This document shows positions 24,310 through 38,081 of a stretch of 64,000 nucleotides of DNA, piece by piece. The position numbers and the translations under genes are program-made. This DNA is from Jaapia argillacea MUCL 33604 (taxonomy: Eukaryota > Basidiomycota > Agaricomycetes > Jaapiales > Jaapiaceae), in NCBI GenBank assembly GCA_000697665.1, contig KL197733.1:66904-130903 (forward strand), written 5' to 3'. Position 1 is the stretch's first letter; each line of letters starts with the position of its first letter. The notes beneath the pieces are model-generated. The model searched no databases, was not told the origin of the DNA, and worked only from the letters and a program-made list of their open reading frames with translations.

Positions 24310-24907
24310 ATGTTTCGCAGCCGCTTGCCAGTGTTGCTCAGTCGTCGCACCGTCATTGTAACCCACCGTTTCCTCACTATGGCATCACCAGCAGTTAAGG
24401 TTGAATCTGGTCCCGTGGAATCCTCAATTCGCGAGAAAGTGAGCCCCTTGGTTGGACCTGACCTTCCTTTTATCCCCACCTCCCCATTTGAGTTTGGCTA
24501 ACGCTTCTGCAGTTGAACACCTTGCTTGAACCCAAGGAGCTGACCGTCACCAACGATTCGTGGCAACATCGTCACCACTCTGCGATGCGTGCCCAAGGCG
24601 GTGGGAATGGAGAAACTCGTGCGTGTCCTGTCCCTCCTCCTCCATCTTACGGAAATAGATTTCAGTGTCTCATCCGTTCTTACTCCTCGTACGGCAGACT
24701 TTTCCGTGGCGGTCATATCAGACGCCTTCAAAGGAAGGGTATGCCCCAACCTCTTTCAAATCCCCACGGCTAATAATCTTAGCTCAGACTACAATTCAAC
24801 GGCATCGAATGATCCACGAGGCACTTGCGGATGAGTTTGCTCAAGGTCTCCATGCGCTCTCGCTCAAGACAAAGACGCCGGAGGAGGTATCGAAGCAGTC
24901 CACATGA
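24310..24907 (+). CDS. BolA-like protein, probably mitochondrial
   Basis: BolA proteins work with monothiol glutaredoxins in iron-sulfur cluster delivery; Bol1-type members act in mitochondria on lipoate synthase maturation. Exons are 24310-24438, 24513-24618, 24698-24738 and 24788-24907, giving 131 residues. The first 25 residues (MFRSRLPVLLSRRTVIVTHR) are Arg-rich, without acidic residues, and look like a matrix-targeting presequence. The BolA fold follows: SIREKLNTLLEPKELTVTND, then the invariant H-F-S-V-x-V-x-S-D-A-F and RHRMIHEALADEF. The acceptor at 24697 was chosen because it makes H-F-S-V. An inner ATG at 24379 could give a cytosolic form. Confidence 0.9.
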
Positions 24908-26009
24908 TCCTCCAGTTTCAGTGTGGACGGTTATCAACGTATGCTGTCGGGCTTGTCTGAAGCTGGGACCAGAGCAAAGATACCGTTTTGTTATCTGATT
25001 GCCTCTTGGGAGAGATGACAGATCTCTTTATGGATAGTCCCAGGCATAATCATCGATCGTGTACATCAACTGTGCACAGCCAGGTGATTTACATTGGATC
25101 TACACCACAAAGGATAGGAATGCCTTCTCCGGGTTCCCATCCGAGTCCTCCTTCTGGCGTGAGTGTGGAAAGAGTCGGACGAGAGCGGGCCCTGGGGTGT
25201 CCCCTGACATCACATTCCCTCGTATTTCTCCACCTGCCTGCGGCAGGATGTTCGCAGTAAGGTCAAGGTTTTTGATGCATCTGATGATGGGGTTGGTCCC
25301 CCCGGTGTAGGTGTCTCTATCTTTGCGTCACCAGCTTGGCAAGCGTGGTCGAACATCAACATCATGATGGATAACCGTCGCTTAGTGTCGTGCAGCATAT
25401 GAGTGGATTCTAGGAGACTCTAGGTGATGTTTGGGAGTCCTTCACCGTGGTGGGCCTGCCTCCGAAAGACATATACTGCGTCTGCCATTGTGGAGGAAGC
25501 GCTTGCCACATGGTTCGGAATTCTCACGTGTCACCACTTGTACCTGACGATCCGAGTGGCAGTTGTAAGAAGTCAACCGCGCCTCTCCGAATCCATTTTG
25601 CATTCCTACATTTCAGTCTTGCTGGCCAGGGTCACTCCATTTGGGGATATGATATGCGGCCAGCAGACACACTCCGAGCTGGATACTGCCTGCGATATCC
25701 TGAACGGCAACCTTCCGGCATCAGTAATTATGGCTTGATCTGCCTAGTTTTGGTTTGCACTGCCCAACAAACCACCATCAACCGATGTTGCTCTCTGGGA
25801 GATTGGTCCTGGAAACCCCGGCCGCACGTTATAATTAGGGTAATGGTGTCAGCGGTCCGAAGATGCGCGACCGTTAGCGATTCACATCTCCTGTTGCAAT
25901 TGTGAATGATTGGCGTCCCCTCGATGATCATTGGCATGCAACCGCTGTGTCCGTTGTCCTTCACCCACGACCTGCTCAACGCCGTCGGAGCTCTCTACCT
26001 CTCTTATAT
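24908..26009. other. Intergenic with unexplained coding-like pieces
   Basis: About 1.1 kb. Plus-strand segments at 25059-25260, 25255-25400 (VKVFDASDDGVGPPG) and 25424-25740 (ESFTVVGLPPKDIYCVC) read somewhat like protein and have possible splice sites between them. I could not join them into one phase-consistent model with a start codon, and I recognise no family. They could be a pseudogene, an orphan gene or chance. Confidence 0.3.
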
Positions 26010-27603
26010 ATGCCTTCCAATCGACCTCAACGAGATGCTTCTGATTTTCTTCCGAATTCTGGCATCGGTATGCCGCTGGCTGAGTCTTCGGATGAGCAGG
26101 TCCGAAGGACGCAAGTGCGTCCAACCCTCCCTCCCATCCGAGACCTCTTCCGAAGTATGTGGATCAAACAACCTCTCCCCTGACGATTTCTGACCCTTTT
26201 TCGCAGATGAGTTGGCTCAATCCCCGGTGCCACCTCATCCTTCACTCGACCGATCTCCTTCATCATCCCGAGCACAACTCCGTCTCCCCGGTATTGAGTA
26301 CGAGGGTCAATATCATGTCCCCGCCTCGTTTTCCAACAACACATCGATGGAACCGAATTTGCAGGTCTGTTGGCTTGGCGGCTCATTCAATCACTGGTTG
26401 ATGACATTACCTACTCGTAGATGATGGAGTACGGCATGGCTGAATTGTCGCAGCAGACTCCGACCATCGCAACCCCTCTCACAGCATCTTCGTCGGCGAC
26501 ATTTCGCTCCATGACGACTTCATTGAACGCCTCCCCATCCACTCCCATCAACCGACGCCCGGCAATCACGACCACATCTTCCAATCCGCGATCGTCCGCA
26601 CTGTTGGACCACCATCGATCAAAGTCATTGTCGGACGCGAATTTCCAGGCTCCAGGTTCGCATCCATCGTCTCCTCGATATCATCACCGACATACGTCGT
26701 CTTCAGACGAGACGTTAGCATTTCTGAATGGAAACCTTAATTGGGAGCCTCCGGACGCACTTCAATTCCAACCTCATAGCCACCCACCCATGTCTCACGT
26801 TACGCATGGGCGCCCCATGGTTCCTGCAACGATCCCCCCGAGCACCGCTAGCTTCCCTTCCCCCGACCGATCGAATAGAAACCGCACCCGTCCACAGATT
26901 GAGCCACAATCTGTTTCCGGTCCCAGTGATCCGGGTAGGACAAGAAACGACGATGAACCTGCTGTTGGAGGTGACAAGAGCTTGAACGCCTCCAAGTACG
27001 AGTGCAGTTACTGCGGTAAAGGGTTTAATAGGCCCAGCAGCCTCAAGGTCTGTTTTCCCTCCCGCCTTTCATAGCTTCGCAACATTGACGATCCGTATAT
27101 GGCATAGATTCATCTAAACTCGCACACTGGGGAGAAACGTTAGTCCTTAACATGTCTACCTGCTTCTGACCCTTGATGACACTCGCGCAGCCTTTCAATG
27201 TCCGCACGAGGGTTGCGGTCGCACATTCAGTGTACTGAGCAACATGCGTCGACATGCACGGGGCCATGCACAAACCGCACTCAACAGCCAGCGCGAGAGC
27301 TCCAGCGAGGAGCCTGATGGCAGTGATGGAGAGCAATCGCAGTCCCCATCAATATCGCTCAGATCACCCGTTTTGCTACCTGCCATGGTCCCCGCCCCTG
27401 AATTGAATCGGTCGTACTCCGCTTCCGCAATGCAAGGGCAAGTAAACTATGGATTATCAACGGAATGGGCATCCTCCAGTCGCCCCCGGGATAGCCCCAG
27501 CGGTAGCTCAGGAGGAGATAGTCGTAGTCGGGGCGTTACTCCCGACGAAGACGAGGCGATGAAAGTTCGTCCCGAGAAGAGAAGCCGACACCATTGGGCG
27601 TGA
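26010..27603 (+). CDS. C2H2 zinc-finger transcription factor (two fingers)
   Basis: Probable sequence-specific regulator. Exons are 26010-26154, 26207-26364, 26421-27047, 27108-27138 and 27191-27603, giving 457 residues. About 300 residues of Ser/Thr/Pro/His-rich disordered sequence precede two fingers: CSYCGKGFNRPSSLKIHLNSH and CPHEGCGRTFSVLSNMRRHAR, joined by a TGEKP linker. Introns fall inside the first finger and in the linker; the linker Pro codon is split by an intron, and exon 4 is only 31 nt. A Ser-rich, acidic tail follows and ends with a basic KRSRHHWA. The two-finger N-S-H-T-G-E-K-P layout resembles fungal factors such as Azf1/Msn2-like proteins only in general form, so no name is given. 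Confidence 0.87.
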
Positions 27604-29119
27604 GGCAGCTTCACAATACAATCCCCCTTGATACGCCTGGGGCCTCTGGTGTGGTGAGTTCTTCTTTATTCCCATATTCGCCCCTGTTGGGTTTCCATCG
27701 TTTCTGAGGCTTCCGCGCAGGTTTTCCCCATTGTACCTCACCCAACCCTCCGATTCATCCAGTTGTTGCATTTAATGTACTCGCACACATCACGGAATAT
27801 TACTGTAGGCATGCGAGACATTCTATCAACATTCCACTGCTACGTCCTGTCTGGCCGCCTGATCCAATGAATACTGGCGAGAGGCGACCAACCAAATACC
27901 CTTATGGTTTGTTTGTTGCCCCCGAATCGAGCAGCTTTGGTGGATCTCAACTTCGTGGTATCATGGTCCCGCCGTTTATGACACATGCCTCGTCATGACC
28001 GATGACCGGCGTGACATCAGGGAGAAGTCTCTGGTACTGTCCCCACTTGGTCGGTGACCCCCTTGGAATGTCTGCTTGGGACATTTCAAGGACAACTCGA
28101 TAGAGCAGGACATGATAACGGGCGAACACAGCGACTGTTGCTGGTGATACTTTGGCCTCCCTCGGGTCGTCCCACTTCCTTCATCTTGTCTCGGATGATT
28201 CTGCCACGGATTTGAGGGAACGGTCACTCATGTAAACTTGAAGATGGTATTGACGTTGCGATGGCTCCCACTTAGTGAGGGTTGGCACAGGCAATCCTTC
28301 CGTCCCACGTGACCGCAACCGATCATAGAAGCACATGTCACGCGTTACACACCAGCGACCATTGTCACTCCACTCCCGCAACTCCGACTTTTGCATTCAC
28401 ACCACGCCCCAGAAATTGCGCTGACGCATTTACTGCCTTGAAGAATAATCACTACACCGGTTCTTCAAATATACCGTCTTTTGGCTAAGTCTGAGCAGTT
28501 CGTGGCACTGGGGGGAACTTAGATCGGACGCGAAACTCTAAATTGTGTTCTTCAACGTTCATCACAACAGCGCATTATCCTGATGTTGCGGAGTCGTCTG
28601 GTGATTTATCCAGTGCATGTCATCTCTTGTACACGAGCTCGAAGATTATTTACCCTGGCTCGGAATTTTCTCCTCTCGTCAACACTGGTTTTACATGTCT
28701 AGCACAGACCTGGCCACCAGAAATTCACTGGATGTCATGCTGACGTGTAAATATCTGCACGCCTTCCTGCAAGTCGTGTATCTTGCACTCTGACTTTTCG
28801 GCTACATGATGCGAACACGTTTCGGGGCTGTGGTGATACGGTTTGAGGTCGGAGACGCTACGATTCGATCAAGGAGCACTAGGGAGTCCGAAGGCAAGTC
28901 ATGGGTAGCTAGCACACAGATGATACAAAGGCCAAACACGAGCGGGTACAAATAAATAGCGGTCGTATTACATAGAACAGATCGGAGGATCGAGGAAGTC
29001 GTGAAGGGAATCATAAACTGGGGACAGAAGGGTACTCCAATAAGAACAAGGCAGCACATCCACGAGCAGTATTATGTGTAGATCTCGTGGGCTTACTAGT
29101 GTACGAGTCCGGGACGCGA
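27604..29119. other. Intergenic between convergent genes
   Basis: About 1.5 kb between the 3' ends of the C2H2 and NDR kinase genes. No open frame has recognisable motifs. I see no repeat or RNA gene. Confidence 0.45.
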
Positions 29120-32756
<3,637 letters not shown>

Positions 32757-34098
32757 TCCAGCGACGAGGAAAAGGAATAAGATCAAGTCAACATCGGGTG
32801 TTGCAGTCTATGCAGTACGGTGCGCTACTGAACAAACCCAAAACAGGAGATGTTCCCTCCACGTGGCTCACAGATCATGTTGTGGACACTCGCCGCCAAT
32901 CAGTCCTTATTCCGTCCGTCCAGCTACTGGAATTCTGGTCTGTTTCTTCTGCAAAGTTTATAAAATGGAGACCTTGACATCGTGCTATGATGCCACCGCC
33001 GATAGCTCATTGTCAAACTGACAAGCTTTGCAGCCGAAGTATTCCGGACGAACCTGAAGGCACTGGACCAGAGATGAAACAAGAAAGGCACCTTCTTCCT
33101 TCCGTAAATTCTCAAACGCCTCTGCTTCTTTTCTTAGTTTGCTTGTCGTATCTGGGACTGGCGATATGTCTGGGTGCTGGCTTTGTGGCGAGCTTATCGA
33201 TCAACTACCCATCAGAGCAGTGTTACTTCGTACGTGCGAGGGGATCTAGATAAGCATGTAAGACTGGGCAACATGCGACAAGTTAAAAGCTTCTCAAATC
33301 GTTTAAGCGGTGAAAGAAGCGTAGCTCGCTTAGTTGTCCGAAGACGGTAAGCTCAGGGATCGACAGTTCCTTCACAATCTTAGGCTTCTCACTGCTCAAA
33401 TCCGTTCTCGAACCAGTGTCCTGTTTACTGGCCAAGGCCAGGAGAACGCTACCGATTGCCCCCGCTTTGTGCTCGGTGCGACCTGTCCAAACTTTTGTTG
33501 CACGTTGTAATGACTCGGCCGGCCACGAGGCAGACGCGGGAATGCTGCAGAGGCGTGCCAAAGCAGTGACAATATTCCCCAAGTCCTGGCTTCGGCCTCC
33601 TTCGTTTTTTTACGGACGACTCGGTATCAAGAGATCGTCCATCCACTGTATTGGGTCTTACCCCTGCCCGATCCTCCAGCCCCGCGAAGCTTCCTTTTGC
33701 TCCGCCGGTGCCAATAATTCTTATTATGCGACGCATTCCACAATCCTTAAAAGCACTGCCTGGTGTCACACACGCATTGCATACGCCTTGCCCTCCCACC
33801 GTGTTTTGTACGTGTCAACCTATTACCCTTTGCCCACCACTAGCTCACCTCCCGCGATCTTCACAACGCGTGCCCCGCTCACTCTTGCATGCTGAAGCTG
33901 CATTGACCTCCTTAATGTCATATTCGCTCTTCCGCTGCTCCTGACGTTTGGCGGTCGTTCCGAAACTCCACACAGCCTCCATCGCCTGTAGGAGCACAGG
34001 CCTCAATCCGCAGATAGAACCTCGTTGCTCTTCATACTTAATACTGGGAGATCGAGAGGCAATTGACCAGTAATATTCTACTTCTCTATATCGTAACT
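32757..34098. other. Intergenic: shared upstream region of NDR kinase and homeodomain genes
   Basis: About 1.3 kb between divergent genes. A hydrophobic plus-strand frame near 33114-33230 has no supporting splice structure. No gene, repeat or RNA seen; likely promoters and 5' UTRs, with C/T-rich tracts near 33650-33860. Confidence 0.45.
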
Positions 34099-35563
34099 AT
34101 GTCCGACCAAAGGGACGACTATTATTATGATAGCTTCGGAAGACCGCACCGAATCACTGGAGGGGTGAATCCAGCCGGTACTTTCTCTAACATGGGACAG
34201 GGTGGGCGTCATACTGTCTTGCCTTCTCTCTCTGCAGCTTTGCAAACCTCACGTCCTTCAGGTCTGTTCTCATACAGCTGTTATCTTTAACAACTCGATG
34301 TATTAAGTTCTTTCTCAACGCAGCTCCCAATCAATATTATTACACTCAATACGGACAGCAGCCTTCTGGACGCAATGACTATAGCAACGCATCTTATGGC
34401 CAGACTGGGTGGCCATCTAATACTTGTCAGTCCCCTCCCAATGATCTACGCTGTCCGATTCCATTCTCATCCCACCGATAGCACAACAATACCAAGCATC
34501 TTCATATTCCCAGTATCCGCAGTACGATTCACGCCATGCCTCTCAGCCTGTATACTCCTCGTATCAGTCCCGCTCTTCCATCGGTTTACCTGTTGATCCC
34601 AACAATAATTCTCTAAGATTACCACCTCTTAATATTCCTAATATTCCGACCCCCACGGGTCGTGAGGACCGGACTCAGAATCCCTCCTACTCCACCGCTA
34701 CTGCCCATCACTCGACTCATCCATCGACCCATTACCCATCACATCAGACGGCAGCTTCCATCCGTTCCCCTGCGGCTTCCTATCCAGACCCTTACGCTCA
34801 TTATTCTCCTTATCAGTCTCAGACACAGGCAGCGGATGCCCGCTACATATCGCAATCCATGAATTCCCAATCACAGCGAACACCAAACCCCCCTCCTCCT
34901 CGAATCTCCTCTGCTGGGCGCGGTGCGCCTGCGAGGACAGAATCTCACGCTTATACCCCGTACCCTCGTGCACCTCCACTAGCGCAGTCGACCTCCTACA
35001 TGCCCGAACCGGAGACGCCGACAGTAGAGCCAATGATCAAGAAGAAGCGAAAGCGGGCGGACGCCGCACAGTTGAAGGTGTTGAACGAGGTCTATCAACG
35101 GACGGCCTTCCCCTCTACGGAAGAGCGACAGGAACTTGCGAGGAAGTTAGACATGTCTGCGAGGAGTGTTCAGATATGGTTAGTCATGTGTTTTCTCTTC
35201 GCGCTCAGAAAGGTGACGGTGGATGTCCGACACAGGTTTCAAAACAAACGACAAGCGATGCGGCAAAGTAGCCGCCAAGCAGCCTCGTCACCGTCTTCGA
35301 CGCATCCAGAGACGCAGACGTCCCAGCAGACTGCCGTCCTCGAAGTACCTATCTCACCAGTCGGTGCCTACAGCAGCAGTCCTACTCCTCCCACCCCTCC
35401 ATTGTCGCGACACGGACATAATCCCTCGTACATATCACGTTCCTCGGAAGGATATCATAACCTTGGCCGTAGCACTCAATCTCCTCCTGCATCATCCCAT
35501 CGGCGGGCGAGGACGCAAGAAGAAGAAAGCGAAGCCCGAAAATGGGCACCGAGAGGTTACTGA
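34099..35563 (+). CDS. Homeodomain transcription factor
   Basis: DNA-binding regulator of the typical 60-residue homeodomain class, broadly like fungal Yox1/Phx1 proteins. Exons are 34099-34261, 34324-34425, 34482-35178 and 35236-35563, giving 429 residues. The N-terminal 270 residues are rich in Tyr, Gln, Ser and Pro. The homeodomain (about residues 275-335) starts with a basic KKKRKRADAAQLKVL arm, continues FPSTEERQELARKLDMSARSV and ends with the recognition helix QIWFQNKRQAMRQ. The last intron interrupts the invariant Trp codon of that helix, a position often split in homeobox genes. A Ser/Pro-rich tail follows. Targets cannot be told from sequence. Confidence 0.9.
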
Positions 35564-35613
35564 GTTCTGCCATCTCGGACTCTGTTACGAACATTCATTT
35601 TCCATTCTGTTCC

Positions 35614-35642
35614 ATTTTGTTGACATTTTGTTGACATTTTGT
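35614..35642 (+). repeat. Short tandem repeat in the homeobox gene 3' region
   Basis: About 2.6 copies of the 11-mer ATTTTGTTGAC, 50 bp after the stop codon. T-rich, probably in the 3' UTR. Confidence 0.7.
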
Positions 35643-36216
35643 CTTCGATTTCACGTTCTCTGGACCTTGCATTATCTTATACGCTTCGTTTCTTTTCAGC
35701 CATAGCACCCGCTTATAATTCACTATAATCCATCTTAATTTTCTCTGTCATGTATCTCATCAGACTTTCAGTTTCGGAACTCCTGCATTGTACTGGACTA
35801 CGCATTCTTCATTGTATCTACCGTACACTCTACGCATTTATGTACTTTACCGCATTCCATGTCTATGATCATGTTGTTTCGTGTATGCTTCTCGAGTATG
35901 CGCCGGTGCTACACCTCTCACTGACAGTCGGTCGTCGTGGTCCAGATCAGAAGTTCGTACTAGCGGATGATTATGCGAGGGCAGGTACATGGACAGTGCC
36001 ACAAGTTAAATGAAGGCAAGAATGAGACCGATGACAGTTCATAAGAAGCCATAAATTCTAATGAATGACGATCTGGCATTATGAGTGGTCACGTTTAGAT
36101 ACACGCAGATCTACTGCTATTAGGAATCTTAGGCCATAGACATGGCGGATATCGAGGCGGTGAAAAAATAAAGTACAAAAGACAAGATCAATAGTAATAC
36201 ATGGACGCCCTCTGGG
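35643..36216. other. Intergenic between convergent genes
   Basis: About 570 bp of AT-rich sequence between the homeobox and AA9 genes. No gene seen; presumably 3' UTRs and terminators. Confidence 0.5.
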
Positions 36217-37641
36217 TTAATCGGACCGTTTAACGATGCGGTGTCGCTTTGACAGGCGTGCTTTGGACAACCCGCATGTCGTCCCGTTGGTGGGGGTTGA
36301 CGTTGACGAAGAAGCGGTCGAGGACGCTGAAGAGGGAGAAGAACCACCTCCACCAAGATTGACCACTTCGGGCCCTGGAATAGCAAAGGTACCGAAATTT
36401 GTGCTACGAAAAGGTCAATCAATGTCAGAGTACGAGTCATCGACAAAGGAAAGACGATGCCGGAATGGCATGGACGCACTAAATGTCGGGCCACTGGGTG
36501 TCGTCATAAACACCAGGGATCGCCACTAGGTCTTGACTCGCCGGCTTTCCGCTTCCGCTGCCGGTGATTTCGACTTGTCTGAGAGGGCCGGTCAAGATAC
36601 CACCTGATAATAAAGTTCCTGGAAACACGTACGTGCAGCTAGGATAAAATTGGGGGGCACCAACAGTATGCAACGCGACACTAGAGGATGTGAGAATCAT
36701 GCTAAGAATTATGCTAGCCGGAAAGCCGCACATTTCGTGGCGCATTAACTATTGCAACATAAATCAAAGCGAATATAGCAGGAGAGAGTCGGGCTCACAT
36801 ATTGCCCAGGAGCAAGCGCTTCGGGCACAGTGGAATTCCATAAGAAGTTGTCTATAGATCATTCTCTGAGTTCTACTGGCTTTACGAGAATCGGGGAGAC
36901 ATACCGGCGATCAGCTTGGCTGAAGCCCATTGCCCATTGTCATAACCAGCAGCATCAATCTTGAGATAAGAGATTCAGCGTACGTGACGGGAAGAAGCGA
37001 TAAATCAACCTTGCCTTGAACCATTTGGCGCCACTAACATCGAAACTGGAGCAATTCGAGTTGCACGAGGTCATGTAAGTCGACACTGGGCCTAGATGAT
37101 CTTTTGTTCACGCGTTACCTCGCGAAGGGTAAGCGCAATAACGTGGTGATTTACCAGAGGGCCACTGAGGATAACGAATCAGACGGAGTCACTCTCACGA
37201 GGAGGGAGACAGTGTGGGACTGACATATGACCAGTCAAAAGTGACTGTAGTGCCTGCAGCAACTTCCGCGACAACCGGGGTTCCTGTCTCCCCACCAGCA
37301 TTGCAGGAGATGTTTGCACTCTTCGCGTCCTCAACTAGATCAAACAATGAGTCAAACACACGCATTCAACACCTGTCGCACTAAAAGGGATTTACTTGGA
37401 CCGTCGCTCGGAATCTTGCGGACAATCCGCTGAGGGAGAGGGGAGGCATATCTGACCGAGCATCACGATGATATATGCTGAGAGATGCACGAATGACTCA
37501 CGGATCACTGAACGGACTCCATCCGGGGTAGTCTTTGTTACCGATGGCAACGGTGTGGACAAAGCCATGGCCGACGACGATGGGAATAAATAGCCATAGG
37601 AAAAGGATGGGGATAATACGAGAAATTTGAAACGATGTCAT
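36217..37641 (-). CDS. AA9 lytic polysaccharide monooxygenase, secreted
   Basis: Copper enzyme that cleaves cellulose oxidatively outside the cell. Eleven exons give 286 residues: 37641-37502, 37451-37396, 37334-37225, 37164-37155, 37100-37015, 36959-36905, 36851-36799, 36748-36732, 36680-36633, 36578-36480 and 36403-36217. A signal peptide (1-24) is cut before His25 (GHGFVHTVAIG), the N-terminal copper ligand. The second ligand is His107 in WPSDHLGPVSTY; RHEIVALH and PQFYPSC supply the conserved His180, Gln186 and axial Tyr188. Ser/Thr-rich linker-like sequence follows but no CBM1 is present. Exon 4 is 10 nt and exon 8 is 17 nt. The intron after exon 5 has a GC donor. Two acceptors 9 nt apart at the exon 5 start decide whether D-H-L is included. 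Confidence 0.9.
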
Positions 37642-38081
37642 GCTTAGAGTTACTTAGGAATCAAGATCGCCGAGTGGGGATTTGACTGCTTTGATGATAT
37701 TTAAAGAGCCTTCCAGGTGCAAACTGCGAGGATACAACCACTCAGGGGAGTACTCGCTGCAGCCTCATGCCCTCCCTAATAAGTACAGGACAGCGATCCT
37801 GATCTCTGATCCAGAGACAGCAAACAACCATTTGAAGGGGCGACGAGGAAACAGTAAAGGATGTGCGACGAAAGGCCTGTAATGTAACATGGTTCACCGG
37901 TCTTTTGTTTGCATGGTGGTGTTAAGCAGGTTTCGCAGGCACCGCGCGGAGTACTCGTATTGAGTTGAACGTAACTCGATCGCACTTCAAGCAAAGCGCA
38001 AGGTATCGACTTATGTATGGTGTTCGACAGGCTCACTATCAAAGGGATGACAAGAAAATTAGGCAAAGTGATGGAAAATGC
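37642..38081. other. Intergenic
   Basis: 440 bp between the AA9 start and the eEF3 stop, both on the minus strand. It should hold the AA9 promoter and the eEF3 3' UTR. No clear motif or open frame. Confidence 0.5.

Noticed and set aside
37091-37100. Loss of the second copper His in the AA9 enzyme
   Set aside because: It arose only when the downstream AG was used as acceptor. The upstream AG restores D-H-L-G-P-V, so loss is an isoform possibility rather than the main model.
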